Source: Streptomyces showdoensis
GTDB lineage: Bacteria; Actinomycetota; Actinomycetes; Streptomycetales; Streptomycetaceae
Assembly (NCBI RefSeq): GCF_039535475.1
Contig: NZ_BAAAXG010000027.1
Span: 142,001-206,000, forward strand
Direction: 5' to 3'
DNA: 64,000 nt
This document shows positions 51,135 through 60,470 of the stretch, in pieces. Every line of letters begins with the position of its first letter. Position 1 is the first letter of the stretch. Both the position numbers and the translations under genes were made by a program. A model generated the notes under the pieces. It was not told the origin of the DNA. It made no database searches and was given only the letters and a program-made list of their open reading frames with translations.

Positions 51135-52448
51135 TCAGCCTGGCACGCCCGGCGCGGCACCGGCGCGGCGCAACGAGCGGATCGCCGGAATCGCGAGCAG
51201 GGCCGCGCAGCCCGCCAGGCAGGTGCCCGCCGAGACCAGCAGCAGCCGCCCGGGCGAGGCCAGCGCGGTGGCCGGTCCCGCCAGGATCTGGCCGAGCGCG
51301 ATCCCGGACACGGACCCGGCCAGCTCGTACGCGCTGACCCGGTTCAGCACGGCGGGCGGGGTGTGGGTCTGCACGCTGGTCGCCCACATCACCGACCAGA
51401 ACGCCAGGGCGCCGCCGCCGAGGACATGGCCCGCGAGCAGCACCGGCAGCCCGGAGTCCAGCGCCACGCAGAGCGGCAGCACGGTGTGCAGCGCCATGGC
51501 CACCGCCCCGGCGGCCAGCGGCCGGGCCGGACGCAGCCGCAGGGCGAGCAGCCCGCCCAGCACCGTACCGGCACCCAGGAAGGAGACGGCGAGGCCGTAC
51601 GCGTCCGGGCCGAGCCGGGCGCCGATCAGCGCCGAACTCAGCGGCACCAGCGGGCCGAAGAGCAGCACGCCGTACGCGACCCAGATCAGGATCACCGCCC
51701 ACATCCAGGTGCGGGAGCGGAACTCGTGCCAGCCCTGGCGCAGATCGCGGCGGAGGGAACGCACGGGGGAGGCGGCCGTGATGGCGCCCTCGGTGCCGGT
51801 GCCGGTGTCCGTGTCGGCGGCGGCCGGGGCGAGCCGGATCAGGGCCAGGCAGAGGGCGCTGAGCAGGAAGGTCCCGGCGTCGATCGCGTACACGGCGCCG
51901 GCGCCGGTCAGCGCGATCAGCAGTCCCGCCAGGGCCGGTCCGAGCAGATGGGCGAGGGCGTCGGCCACCTTGAGCGTGGCGTTGGCCCGCTGCGGTTCGG
52001 CGGCGACCAGCGGGACCATCCCGTTCGCGCCCGGCAGGAACATCGCGACGGCCGCGCCCGCCAGCGCCGCCATGGCCACCAGTAGCCAGAACGGCGGCCG
52101 TCCGGCGAAGAAGGCGGCCGCCAGCACGCCCTGGGTGAGCACCCGGACGAGGTCGGCGCCGACCATCATCCGGCGCGCGCCGAACCGGTCGGCGAACACA
52201 CCGCCGAACAGGACCAGGAGGACGAACGTCCCGGTCCAGGTGCCGAGGACGATGCCGACCCCGGAGATCCCGTACAGCGCGCCGACCGCGAGCGCGGCGG
52301 CCACCGGCATCATCGCGTCGCCGAACAGCGACACCGTACGGGCGGCGAAGTAGAGGGTGAAGCGCCGGTCCCACAAGGGGAGCCGGACGGAGGCGGATGA
52401 GGGGGAGGACGGGTTCCGAGCCTGCGTGATGGTCACAGGAGGGATCAT
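51135..52448 (-). CDS. MFS exporter
   Basis: The 437-residue product has twelve predicted membrane helices. MFS signatures include FADRFGARRMMVGADLVRV between helices 2 and 3, AMFLPGANGMVPLV, ANATLKVADALAHLLGPALAGLLI and VLGGLLALRLRP. The N-terminal 25 residues are hydrophilic. It resembles enterobactin-type and multidrug MFS exporters. It is divergent from the AraC-type regulator at 52488, and a TGGTCTGGACCA palindrome overlaps its start. Confidence 0.88.
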   Translation of the reverse strand: MIPPVTITQARNPSSPSSASVRLPLWDRRFTLYFAARTVSLFGDAMMPVAAALAVGALYGISGVGIVLGTWTGTFVLLVLFGGVFADRFGARRMMVGADLVRVLTQGVLAAAFFAGRPPFWLLVAMAALAGAAVAMFLPGANGMVPLVAAEPQRANATLKVADALAHLLGPALAGLLIALTGAGAVYAIDAGTFLLSALCLALIRLAPAAADTDTGTGTEGAITAASPVRSLRRDLRQGWHEFRSRTWMWAVILIWVAYGVLLFGPLVPLSSALIGARLGPDAYGLAVSFLGAGTVLGGLLALRLRPARPLAAGAVAMALHTVLPLCVALDSGLPVLLAGHVLGGGALAFWSVMWATSVQTHTPPAVLNRVSAYELAGSVSGIALGQILAGPATALASPGRLLLVSAGTCLAGCAALLAIPAIRSLRRAGAAPGVPG

Positions 52449-52459
52449 GGTCTGGACCA
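52448..52459. promoter_or_regulatory. dre-like palindrome at the MFS start
   Basis: TGGTCTGGACCA differs from the DasR core TGGTCTAGACCA at one position. It overlaps the MFS ATG and lies 29-40 bases before the divergent regulator gene. Confidence 0.4.
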
Positions 52460-52487
52460 CTCGGCCCGTCCCAGTGTCCTGACCGAC

Positions 52488-53594
52488 ATGAAGGGGTACT
52501 TTCGCGCCATGACGCCGTCCCGTCCGCTGCCGGAGTCCCGGGCCCGCCACCGGGTGGTGGCCCTGTTGCAGCCCCAGCAGTCCACCTTCCCGCTGTCCTG
52601 CGCCGCCGAGGTGTTCGGCGACCACGGCCCCGCGATCCCCGCCCGCTACGCCTTCGAGGTCTGCGCCGAACGGCCCGGCCCCGTCCGCACCCAGGCCGGC
52701 TACGACCTGCTGGTCACCCAGGGTCTGGAGGCGCTGGAACGCGCGGACACCGTCCTGGTCCCCGGCAGGCAGCGGCCGGCCGACGCGGAGGTGCCGCCGG
52801 AGGTCGCCGCCGCGGTCCGCCGGGCGCACGCGCGCGGCGCGCGGATCGTCGGACTCTGCTCGGGCGCCTTCGTGCTCGCCGCCGCCGGACTGCTCGACGA
52901 GCGGCGGGCCGCCACCCACTGGGCCCGGGCCGCCGAGCTCGCGACCCGCTTCCCCCGGGTCCGGGTCGACCCCGGCGTGCTGTACGTGGACCACGGCGAC
53001 GTCGCCACCAGCGCCGGGTCCGCGGCCGGCGTGGACCTCTGCCTGCACCTGGTGCGCACCGACCACGGCGCCGCGTACGCGATGCGGATCGCCCGGCAGA
53101 TGGTGACGCCGCCGCACCGTGAGGGCTGCCAGCTGCAGTACGCCGAACTCCCCACCTCCGGGCCGGTCGCCGACTCGCTCGCCCCGCTCCTCGAATGGCT
53201 GTCGGGGCGGCTGGACCGGCCGACCGGCATCGCCGAGATGGCCGCCTACGCGCAGCTCTCCGCCCGCACGCTGACCCGGCGGTTCACCGAGCAGCTGGGC
53301 ATCAGCCCGGGGCGCTGGCTGCTGGACCGGCGGCTCGCCGCCACCCGGGCGCTGCTGGAGGAGACCGACCTGCCGGTCGAGACCATCGCGCGCCGGGTGG
53401 GCCTCTCCTCGGCGGTCAACCTGCGAAGGCGCTTCCACGAGGCGCTGCGCACGACACCGGCGGCGTACCGGCGCACGTTCCGCGCGAACGGGACCGGGGA
53501 CGGGACCGGGGACGGGACCGGGGACGGGAACGCGGCCGAGGCCCCGGCCGGGGCCCATGGCGCGGCCCATGGCGCGGACGAGGCCGTCGGCTAG
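52488..53594 (+). CDS. AraC-type regulator with DJ-1/PfpI domain (GlxA/FtrA-like)
   Basis: The product (368 residues from ATG 52488; ATG 52509 is an alternative) has an N-terminal DJ-1/PfpI-like sensor domain (RVVALLQPQQSTFPLSCAAEVFG, and GLCSGAFVLAAAGLLDERRAATHW with the nucleophile-elbow Cys). A C-terminal AraC HTH follows (SARTLTRRFTEQLGISPGRWLLDRRL). The tail is low complexity, from three 12-base DNA repeats (GDGTGDGTGDG). Divergent from the MFS exporter, which it probably controls. Confidence 0.9.
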   Translation: MKGYFRAMTPSRPLPESRARHRVVALLQPQQSTFPLSCAAEVFGDHGPAIPARYAFEVCAERPGPVRTQAGYDLLVTQGLEALERADTVLVPGRQRPADAEVPPEVAAAVRRAHARGARIVGLCSGAFVLAAAGLLDERRAATHWARAAELATRFPRVRVDPGVLYVDHGDVATSAGSAAGVDLCLHLVRTDHGAAYAMRIARQMVTPPHREGCQLQYAELPTSGPVADSLAPLLEWLSGRLDRPTGIAEMAAYAQLSARTLTRRFTEQLGISPGRWLLDRRLAATRALLEETDLPVETIARRVGLSSAVNLRRRFHEALRTTPAAYRRTFRANGTGDGTGDGTGDGNAAEAPAGAHGAAHGADEAVG

Positions 53595-53610
53595 CCGTGC
53601 GGCGGGGTGT

Positions 53611-53958
53611 TCAGCCGCCCGTCACGAAGCAGAACTCGTTGCCCTCGGGGTCGTGCATCACCTGGAAGGTCCCCTGCTCGTCCGTCACCGGGCCGCCCGA
53701 GCGGCGCGCGCCCCGCGGCAGCACCTCGTCGGCCGCCGCCACCGGATCGGCGACCTCCACGTCGAGGTGCAGGCGGTTCTTCGCCGCCTTGCCCTCGGGC
53801 ACCTTCTGGAAGGCGATCCGGACGAACCCCGGCGGATCGACGTACGACCAGTCGGGGCTCCGGTCGACCGGAGCCCCGCCGAGGAGGGCCGACCAGAAGC
53901 GGGCGAGGGCCGACGGGTCGGCACAGTCGAAGACGATCTCCTGAACGCGAGCACGCAT
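53611..53958 (-). CDS. VOC (glyoxalase/bleomycin resistance-like) protein
   Basis: The 115-residue single VOC module reads VQEIVFDCADPSALARFWSALLGG, then KNRLHLDVEVADP and FQVMHDPEGNEFCFV. The HLDVEV and PEGNEF blocks carry the typical metal-site His and Glu. It probably works as a dimer; the substrate is unknown. It lies 19 bases downstream of bioD on the same strand, so it may be read through from the biotin operon. Confidence 0.9.
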   Translation of the reverse strand: MRARVQEIVFDCADPSALARFWSALLGGAPVDRSPDWSYVDPPGFVRIAFQKVPEGKAAKNRLHLDVEVADPVAAADEVLPRGARRSGGPVTDEQGTFQVMHDPEGNEFCFVTGG

Positions 53959-53977
53959 GCGGGCCAGCGTACGGAGT

Positions 53978-54706
53978 TCAGGCGCGGGTCGCCGCCGCGA
54001 ACTCCTCGGTGAACGCCGCCGCGTCCCAGTTCCCGCCCAGCGCGGGCGCCAGCCAGCCGGCCGCCGCCGCGCGGAACGCCTCGCCGTCCAGGGCGCCGGC
54101 GCCCGCCGGCACCGCCCCGAGCAGCGGGGCGTCCGACACCGCGGGCAGGTCCGCCAGGTTGCACCGGGCCGCCAGGTCCGGCTCCCCGGGCCAGCTGCCC
54201 ACCACCACGCCCAACTGCTCGATCCCGCGCGCCCGGAGGGCCTCCGCCGTCAGCGCGGCCGAGTTGAGCGTGCCGAGTCCGGCCGTGGCGACGACGAGGA
54301 CGGGCGCGCCGAGCAGGCGGGCCGCGTCGGCGAGCGTCCCGCCCTCCTCGTCGAACCGTACGAGGAGGCCGCCGGCGCCCTCCACGAGCACCAGGTCGTG
54401 CTCCTCCGCCAGCTTCCGGGCCGCCTCCGCGACCTCCGCCGGGCCGACCGGTGCCATGCCGGCGCGCCGGGCCGCCGTGTTCGGCGCCAACGGCTCGGGG
54501 AACCGCGCGAGTTCCTCCCCCGTGGCCGCCCCCGACAACCGCAGCACCTCGTCGACGTCCCCCGCCTCACCCGGTGCCACCCCCGTCTGCGCGGGCTTCA
54601 GCACGGCGACGCTGCGGCCGGCCGCGGTGGCGAGGGCGGCGGTGGCGGCGGTGACGATGGTCTTGCCGATCTCGGTGCCGGTGCCGGTGACGACGATGAC
54701 GGTCAT
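53978..54706 (-). CDS. bioD: Dethiobiotin synthetase
   Basis: GAAAGGA precedes the ATG at 54706. The 242-residue product has the P-loop GTGTEIGKTIVTAA (residues 8-21), KPAQTGV, the substrate loop LVEGAGGLLVRFDEEG and VVVGSWPG. It inserts CO2 into 7,8-diaminopelargonic acid with ATP, the penultimate step of biotin synthesis. It is the third gene of bioB-bioA-bioD, 80 bases after bioA. Confidence 0.95.
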   Translation of the reverse strand: MTVIVVTGTGTEIGKTIVTAATAALATAAGRSVAVLKPAQTGVAPGEAGDVDEVLRLSGAATGEELARFPEPLAPNTAARRAGMAPVGPAEVAEAARKLAEEHDLVLVEGAGGLLVRFDEEGGTLADAARLLGAPVLVVATAGLGTLNSAALTAEALRARGIEQLGVVVGSWPGEPDLAARCNLADLPAVSDAPLLGAVPAGAGALDGEAFRAAAAGWLAPALGGNWDAAAFTEEFAAATRA

Positions 54707-54786
54707 GCGGATCCTTTCGAGGTGGTGCTCTGCGATCGATGGCGGGCGCCGCGACCCGCCGGGGGTGCGCGGCGCCCCGCGGCCGG

Positions 54787-56067
54787 TCAGCCCGCGCGGG
54801 CCGCCGCGCGCACCGCCGTCGCGATGCGGGACACGTCCGCGTCCCCCGTCACGAACGGCGGCATCGTGTAGATCAGGTCCCGGAAGGGCCGCAGCCAGAC
54901 CCCCGACCGGACCGCCGCGCGGGTCGCCGCCGCCATGTCGACTTCGTGGTCGAGCTGGACGACGCCGATCGCGCCCAGGACGCGGACGTCCCGGACCCCC
55001 GGGAGGGCGGACGCCTCCGCGAGGCCCTCGCGCAGGCCGGCCTCGATGCGCTTGACCTCGACCTGCCAGTCCTGCGAGAGGAGCAGGTCGATCGAGGCGA
55101 GCGCGACGGCGGAGGCCAGCGGGTTGCCCATGAAGGTGGGGCCGTGGGCGAGTACGGGGACCTCGCCGCGCGAGATGCCCTCGGCGACCCGGCTCGTGCA
55201 GAGCGTCGCCGCCATCGACAGGTAGCCGCCGGTCAGCGCCTTGCCCACGCACATCACGTCCGGCGAGACCCCGGCGTGGTCGGCGGCGAACAGCGCCCCC
55301 GTACGCCCGAACCCGGTGGCGATCTCGTCGAAGACGAGGAGGACGCCGTGCTCGTCGCAGGCCTCGCGCAGCACCCGCAGGTAGGCGGGGGAGTGGAAGC
55401 GCATGCCGCCCGCCCCCTGCACCACCGGCTCCACGATGACCGCGGCCAGCTCGTCCGCGTGCCGCCCGATCGCCTCGCGCAGCAGCTCCGCGTACGACTC
55501 CTCGTACGCCGCCGGCGGGGCGTCCACGAACACCTGCCGCTGCAGCACGCCGGACCACAGCTCGTGCATCCCGCCCTGCGGGTCGCACACCGACATCGGC
55601 TGCCAGGTGTCCCCGTGGTAGCCGCCGCGCCAGGTGAGCAGCCGCTGCTTGCCGGGTCGGCCGACCGAGCGCCAGTACTGGAGGCACATCTTGGCCGCCA
55701 CTTCGACGGCGACCGAGCCGGAGTCGCTGAGGAAGACGTGCCGCAGCGGCTCCGGCGTGATCTCCACCAGGCGGGCGGCGAGCCGGACGGCCGGCTCGTG
55801 GGTGAGCCCGCCGAACATCACGTGGCTCATCCGGTCGAGCTGGCCGCGCACCGCCTCGTTCAGGACGGGGTGGTTGTAGCCGTGGATCGCCGACCACCAG
55901 GAGGACATGCCGTCGATCAACTCGGCCCGGCCCTCGGACGGTTCGGCGAGCCGGAGCCGCACCCCGGACGCGGAGTCGACGACCAGCGGCTCCGCGCGGC
56001 CCGGCATCGGGCCGTACGGGTGCCAGACGTGCGCCCGGTCCAGGGCCAGCAGTTCGTCGTTACGCAT
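54787..56067 (-). CDS. bioA: Adenosylmethionine-8-amino-7-oxononanoate aminotransferase
   Basis: The 426-residue class-III aminotransferase has BioA-specific [27 protein letters not shown] and [37 protein letters not shown] and the PLP lysine [11 protein letters not shown] follow the general class-III pattern. It converts KAPA to DAPA with S-adenosylmethionine as amino donor. The start overlaps the bioB stop by eight bases, indicating coupling. Confidence 0.96.
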   Translation of the reverse strand: MRNDELLALDRAHVWHPYGPMPGRAEPLVVDSASGVRLRLAEPSEGRAELIDGMSSWWSAIHGYNHPVLNEAVRGQLDRMSHVMFGGLTHEPAVRLAARLVEITPEPLRHVFLSDSGSVAVEVAAKMCLQYWRSVGRPGKQRLLTWRGGYHGDTWQPMSVCDPQGGMHELWSGVLQRQVFVDAPPAAYEESYAELLREAIGRHADELAAVIVEPVVQGAGGMRFHSPAYLRVLREACDEHGVLLVFDEIATGFGRTGALFAADHAGVSPDVMCVGKALTGGYLSMAATLCTSRVAEGISRGEVPVLAHGPTFMGNPLASAVALASIDLLLSQDWQVEVKRIEAGLREGLAEASALPGVRDVRVLGAIGVVQLDHEVDMAAATRAAVRSGVWLRPFRDLIYTMPPFVTGDADVSRIATAVRAAARAG

Positions 56068-57316
56068 TCGGCGCGAGGTCCGTACCGGCGCCGCGGCGGC
56101 GCACCGCCACCAGGTCCGTCCTGGCCTCGGAAGCCGAGGGAGCCGCGGGAGCCGCAGGGGCCGAGGCCGCCGCGGGCTCCGCGGGCTGCTCGGACACCGC
56201 GCCGCCGCACGGACCGCAGCCGCCGCCCGCCTCCGCGTGGGAGCCGCAGCCCCCGCCACCGGCCGACGCGTGGGAGCCGCAGCCCCCGCCACCGGCCGCC
56301 GCGAGCGCGTCCGCACGGTGCGCCGGGAGCGTCGTCGTGCCCGCGCCCTCCACCTCGAAACCGGCGTCCGCGATCATGTCGAGGTCGGCCTGGCCGGCCT
56401 GGCCCTCGCTGGTCAGGTAGTCGCCGAGGAAGATCGAGTTGGCGATGTTCAGGGCCAGCGGCTGCATCGTCCGCAGGTGGACCTCGCGGCCGCCCGCGAT
56501 CCGCACCTCGACGTCCGGGCAGACGAACCGGACCATCGCGAGGATCCGCAGGCAGCGCTGCGGGGTGAGGTTCCACTCCTTGGCGAGCGGGGTGCCCTCG
56601 AAGGGGATGAGGAAGTTGACCGGGACCGAGTCCGAGTCGAGCTCGCGCAGCGCGAAGACCACGTCGACCAGGTCCTCGTCGGTCTCGCCCATGCCCGCGA
56701 TCAGGCCCGAGCACGCGGACAGGCCCGCCGCGTGCGCCTTCTGCACGGTGTCCACCCGGTCCGCGTAGGTGTGGGTGGAGGTGATCTCCCCGTACGTCGC
56801 CTCGGACGTGTTCAGGTTGTGGTTGTACGCGTCGGCGCCGGCCTCCCGCAGCCGCTCCGCCTGGCCGTCCGAGAGCAGACCGAGGCAGGCGCAGACCTCC
56901 ACGCCCTCGTTCTCCTCCTTGATGGCCTCGATGGTCCGCCCGACCCGCTCGACGTCACGGTCCGTCGGTCCGCGGCCGCTCGCCACCAGGCAGACCCGCT
57001 TCGCGCCGCCGGCGACCCCGGCGGCCGCCGCCGCGGAGGCCTCGTCGGGCTTCAGCCACGTGTACTTGAGGATCCCCGCCGTGGAGCCGAGGCGCTGCGA
57101 ACAGTACGAGCAGTCCTCGGGGCACAGGCCGGACTTCAGGTTCACCAGATAGTTGAGCTTCACCCGCCGCCCGAACCACTGACGGCGCACCTTGCCGGCA
57201 GCGGCCACCACATCGAGCAGGTCGTCGTCGGAGGTCGCCAGTACGGCGAGCGCTTCTTCACGGGTCGGCGACTCGCGCCGCAGCCCCTTGTCCACCAGCG
57301 TGTTCAGCAGGTCCAT
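56060..57316 (-). CDS. bioB: Biotin synthase with Cys/His-rich C-terminal tail
   Basis: The 418-residue radical-SAM enzyme has the CPEDCSYC cluster (CxxxCxxC near residue 70), [36 protein letters not shown] (as adjoining blocks), and [10 protein letters not shown]. It adds sulfur to dethiobiotin. After residue 335 comes a tail, [17 protein letters not shown], repeated once, then [11 protein letters not shown], and a Pro/Ala-rich end. The tail is encoded by imperfect 33-base repeats and would bind a metal or auxiliary cluster. It is the first gene of the bio operon. Confidence 0.96.
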   Translation of the reverse strand: MDLLNTLVDKGLRRESPTREEALAVLATSDDDLLDVVAAAGKVRRQWFGRRVKLNYLVNLKSGLCPEDCSYCSQRLGSTAGILKYTWLKPDEASAAAAAGVAGGAKRVCLVASGRGPTDRDVERVGRTIEAIKEENEGVEVCACLGLLSDGQAERLREAGADAYNHNLNTSEATYGEITSTHTYADRVDTVQKAHAAGLSACSGLIAGMGETDEDLVDVVFALRELDSDSVPVNFLIPFEGTPLAKEWNLTPQRCLRILAMVRFVCPDVEVRIAGGREVHLRTMQPLALNIANSIFLGDYLTSEGQAGQADLDMIADAGFEVEGAGTTTLPAHRADALAAAGGGGCGSHASAGGGGCGSHAEAGGGCGPCGGAVSEQPAEPAAASAPAAPAAPSASEARTDLVAVRRRGAGTDLAPNA

Positions 57317-57366
57317 AAGCGCTGATCCTGGCGTACCGCACGCCCCTCGGCCAAGGAGGAACTGAA

Positions 57367-57382
57367 CAAACGACCCCGTTTG
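57367..57382. promoter_or_regulatory. Inverted repeat between bioB and bioF
   Basis: CAAACG (57367-57372) and CGTTTG (57377-57382) flank ACCC in the 142-base divergent gap. A single operator for both bio transcripts, for example for a TetR-type BioQ, is plausible but unproven. Confidence 0.45.
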
Positions 57383-57458
57383 AGGTGTGTGTATGGCCAC
57401 ACCCTGACCTCGGCCCGGGACGGTTAGGGTCTGTGCGCTGCCTACAAAAGGATCCGCC

Positions 57459-58679
57459 ATGCCGCCGTACGCCGAGGACCCGCAGGACCCGAGCGCGGGG
57501 CGGGACCCGCGCGAGGCCGCTTTCGACTGGACCGACACCGCGGCACGGCAGCGCGAGCGGGCGGGCCTGGTGCGCACCCTGCGCCCCCGGGCGGCCGAGT
57601 CCGACCTGCTCGACCTCGCGGGCAACGACTACCTGGGCCTGACCCGACGCCCGGAGATCACCGAGGCGGCGGCCGGGGCGGCCCGCCGCTGGGGCGCGGG
57701 CGCCACGGGCTCGCGGCTGGTCACCGGCTCCACCCGGCTGCACGCCCGGCTGGAACGCGAACTCGCCGAGTTCGGCGGCTTCGAGGCGGCACTCGTCTTC
57801 TCCTCCGGTTACACCGCCAACCTCGCCGCGCTCACCGCGCTCTCCGTGCCGGACGGCCTGATCGTCTCCGACGCGGGCAACCACGCCTCCCTCGTGGACG
57901 GCTGCCGACTGGCGCGCGCCGAGACGGCCGTGGTCCCGCACACCGACCCGGAGGCCGTCGCCAAGACCCTCGCCGCCCACCCGGGCCGCCGGGCGCTGGC
58001 CGTCAGCGACTCCGTCTTCTCCGTGGACGGCGACCGGGCCCCGCTCGCCGAACTCGCCGCGGTCTGCCGGGCGCACGGCGCGGGCCTGGTCGTCGACGAC
58101 GCCCACGGCTTCGGCGTGCTGGGCGAGGGCGGGCGCGGCGCGCTCCACGAGGCGGGACTCGCCGGCGCCCCGGACGTCGTCGCCACCCTCACCCTCTCCA
58201 AGTCGCTGGGCAGCCAGGGCGGCGCGGTCCTCGGACCGGCCCGGGTGATCGAGCACCTGGTCAACGCGGCCCGCACCTTCATCTTCGACACCGGACTCGC
58301 CCCGGCCGCCGTGGGCGGCGCGCTGGCGAGCCTGCGTCTGATCGCGGCCGAACCGGGCCTGGCGGCCCGGGCCCGTGCCGTGGCGGCCCGCCTGCACCGG
58401 CTGCTCACCGAGGCCGGGCTGACCGCCGCCCGCCCCGACGCGGCCGTGGTCTCGGTCCGCGCCCCGGGCCCGCAGGAGGCGCTGCGCTGGGCGGCGGACT
58501 GCCGTGAACGGGGTCTGGGCGTCGGCTGCTTCCGGCCGCCGTCGGTCCCGGACGGCATCTCCCGCCTCCGGCTGACCGCCCGGGCGGACCTCACGGACGC
58601 GCAGATCGAGCGGGCCGTGGAGACCATCGTCCGGACGGCTCCGGACGGGGCGGCGGAGAGGGAGCCCGACGCGGGCTGA
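57459..58679 (+). CDS. bioF: 8-amino-7-oxononanoate synthase
   Basis: AAAGGA precedes ATG 57459. The 406-residue alpha-oxoamine synthase has [50 protein letters not shown] and the PLP lysine in [13 protein letters not shown]. It condenses pimeloyl-ACP/CoA with alanine to start biotin ring synthesis. It is transcribed away from bioB-bioA-bioD, completing the pathway. Confidence 0.94.
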   Translation: MPPYAEDPQDPSAGRDPREAAFDWTDTAARQRERAGLVRTLRPRAAESDLLDLAGNDYLGLTRRPEITEAAAGAARRWGAGATGSRLVTGSTRLHARLERELAEFGGFEAALVFSSGYTANLAALTALSVPDGLIVSDAGNHASLVDGCRLARAETAVVPHTDPEAVAKTLAAHPGRRALAVSDSVFSVDGDRAPLAELAAVCRAHGAGLVVDDAHGFGVLGEGGRGALHEAGLAGAPDVVATLTLSKSLGSQGGAVLGPARVIEHLVNAARTFIFDTGLAPAAVGGALASLRLIAAEPGLAARARAVAARLHRLLTEAGLTAARPDAAVVSVRAPGPQEALRWAADCRERGLGVGCFRPPSVPDGISRLRLTARADLTDAQIERAVETIVRTAPDGAAEREPDAG

Positions 58680-58846
58680 CCGCGGGTCACGCGCGGTTGT
58701 CCGGTCGCCCGTCGCACCGTTCACTGCTTCGGGCGACAGATATCCGCATATCTTGGTGGATCGCCACCCAGGGCGGCACGATCGGTGGCAGTCTGGCGCG
58801 CAGCGCAAACCGGGGCTCGGCCCGGTGGGAAAGGGACGGCGTCGCC

Positions 58847-59287
58847 ATGGCAGATCACCAGGAAGCAACCGTCACGCTGCCGAGCGATCCGGCCTCGGTA
58901 GCGGCCGCCCGGCGGTACGTCGCCGAGGTCCTCGGGTCCTGGGGGCTCGACGACATCGACGAGGGCGACGACATCGCGGACACGGTGCGGCTGATCGTCT
59001 CCGAACTGGCGACCAACGCCGTCCAGCACACCTTCGGCCAGTCGCCGACCTTCACGGTCGACGTGCGCCTGGAGCGCGACGAGCAGTTGCGCATCGGGGT
59101 GACTGACAGCCACCCGCGCTGGCCGCGGCGGCTGCCCGCCGCCGTGCAGCAGGACAACGGGCGCGGCATGGTGATCATCCGCTATCTGGCCGCCGAGGCG
59201 GGCGGGCGGCTCTCCGTGACGCCCACGGAGGAGGGCGGCAAGACGGTCTGGATCCGACTGCCCTGGCCGGCGGCGCACGCCGCCTAG
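58847..59287 (+). CDS. RsbW-like serine kinase/ATP-binding protein
   Basis: ATG 58847 follows GGGAAAGGGA. The 146-residue GHKL ATPase (HATPase_c_2) has an N-box VRLIVSELATNAVQHTF, DSHPRWPR, and a G-box NGRGMVIIRYLA. This family includes anti-sigma factors and Streptomyces regulators that phosphorylate anti-anti-sigma proteins. No partner anti-anti-sigma gene is in the window. It ends at a strong hairpin. Confidence 0.88.
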   Translation: MADHQEATVTLPSDPASVAAARRYVAEVLGSWGLDDIDEGDDIADTVRLIVSELATNAVQHTFGQSPTFTVDVRLERDEQLRIGVTDSHPRWPRRLPAAVQQDNGRGMVIIRYLAAEAGGRLSVTPTEEGGKTVWIRLPWPAAHAA

Positions 59288-59335
59288 GCTTCTCGGCCCA
59301 GCGGCGGTCCGTGCGGTCGCGGGGGTCGCGCCCGG

Positions 59336-59377
59336 GCGGGAGGAGGGGCCGGCGGCGCCACCGGACGCTCCTCCCGC
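59336..59377 (+). terminator. Terminator after the RsbW-like gene
   Basis: GCGGGAGGAG (59336-59345) pairs perfectly with CTCCTCCCGC (59368-59377). The 22-base loop can itself pair CCGG with CCGG. Confidence 0.7.
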
Positions 59378-59474
59378 ACCGTCGTGCATCACGTCGGTAC
59401 TTCACACTTCGTACATCGGCGCATCAGCGCATCGGCTGATCAGGCCGACGAGCCCGTGCGGCGGGGTCCGCTCG

Positions 59475-59951
59475 TCAGCGGACGCGGCCGTAGGAGATCT
59501 TCGAGCTCCAGATCTTGTCGAGCTTCACCCATGAGCCGGTCTTCGGCGAGTGCCAGATCTTGTTGTTACCCGCGTAGATTCCGACGTGGTACACCCTTCC
59601 GCCGGAATGGAAGAAGACCAGGTCCCCCTTCTGTCGGCCGGCCGCCGAGATGTGCCGGGTCTTGTTGTACTGCTGCTGCGCGGTGCGGGGCAGCGTCTTG
59701 CCCGCCTTCTTGTACGAGTAGAGCGTGAGTCCCGAGCAGTCGAACCGGCTCGGTCCCGTGGCTCCGTACCTGTAGGGCGATCCCTTCTTCGAGGCGGCGA
59801 CGTTCAAGGCCGTGTTGGCGTAGGACGTCGCGGCCTGGGCCTCCGGCGCCGCTCCTGGGGCGAGCAGCGTGCCGCCGACGGCGGCGAGGGTGAGAGCCGA
59901 GACGGCTCCGGCCCGGGACAGCAGGGACGGGACATGAATCTGCGCAGTCAT
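59475..59951 (-). CDS. Secreted NlpC/P60 peptidoglycan hydrolase
   Basis: GAAGGG precedes ATG 59951. The 158-residue product has a signal peptide (SALTLAAVGGTLLAPGAAPEAQA, cut near residue 40) and a single NlpC/P60 domain: GSPYRYGATGPSRFDCSGL with catalytic Cys, GDLVFFHSGGRVYHVGIY with the His, and HSPKTGSW. It cleaves peptide stems in peptidoglycan. It is preceded by a cyclic di-AMP riboswitch, as in other Streptomyces cell-wall hydrolase genes. Confidence 0.93.
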   Translation of the reverse strand: MTAQIHVPSLLSRAGAVSALTLAAVGGTLLAPGAAPEAQAATSYANTALNVAASKKGSPYRYGATGPSRFDCSGLTLYSYKKAGKTLPRTAQQQYNKTRHISAAGRQKGDLVFFHSGGRVYHVGIYAGNNKIWHSPKTGSWVKLDKIWSSKISYGRVR

Positions 59952-59965
59952 GCGCAACCCTTCGT

Positions 59966-60130
59966 CAGCCGCCTGTGAAGGATGACCTGTCGGGTTCGGG
60001 CAGGCGAAGATGCCCGGCCGCGGCTGCGGCTTCACCCCGAGGAACGTCCCGTACTGCTCGCGAACGTCCCGTACTGCTCGGGTCCTCCACTCCTGCCGAT
60101 CCACTCCTGTCGACCAGACGTCCGGGACGG
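59966..60130 (-). ncRNA. Cyclic di-AMP riboswitch (ydaO/yuaA type)
   Basis: On the minus strand the leader holds GGACCC, CTCGGGGTGAAGCCG (within 60026-60044) and CCCGAACCCGACAGGTCATCC (59976-59999, written here as its hallmark), closed by GCCTG against CAGGC. These are the conserved internal blocks of the ydaO riboswitch, which turns off cell-wall hydrolase genes when cyclic di-AMP is high. The 5' side contains a perfect-length 20-base tandem duplication (60041-60060 and 60061-60080) and a 14-base one (60086-60099, 60100-60113). The exact 5' boundary is an estimate. Confidence 0.75.
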
Positions 60131-60309
60131 CGGCAGGACTCGGCGTCCGCCCGGACCGCCCCGCCGTGGGTGGCGGGGGCTTGTCGTCGACGAGGATCTT
60201 GACCCACGGACAGGGCGAAATCCGAGCTGAAACGGCGATATGTGAGGCTCCTCACGACTGATCCATACGGGTGGACAGTCTCGTTTCTCGATCTTCGGAG
60301 GTTTGGCCG

Positions 60310-60420
60310 ATGAGCCCCGCACCTGCGACGGAACGCCCGATTCCGCCAGATGCGTACTCCTGTTGCGCAACTCGTCCGGGTTCTATGTCGATACGTCGAC
60401 TACGCCGAACGAGGGAGTGA
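60310..60420 (+). CDS. Possible 36-aa small ORF with ideal ribosome binding site
   Basis: GGAGG (60297-60301) stands eight bases before an ATG. The 36-residue product is MSPAPATERPIPPDAYSCC, then ATRPGSM and a basic SIRRLRRTRE tail. The CC pair and Arg-rich end are striking, but nothing identifies it. The surrounding 60240-60470 gap otherwise has no gene. It may be a leader peptide, or chance. Confidence 0.35.
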   Translation: MSPAPATERPIPPDAYSCCATRPGSMSIRRLRRTRE

Positions 60421-60470
60421 TTCTGCGCTTTCCGTGCCCCGGGTGGACCTCGACACGACACGCCGGAGTG

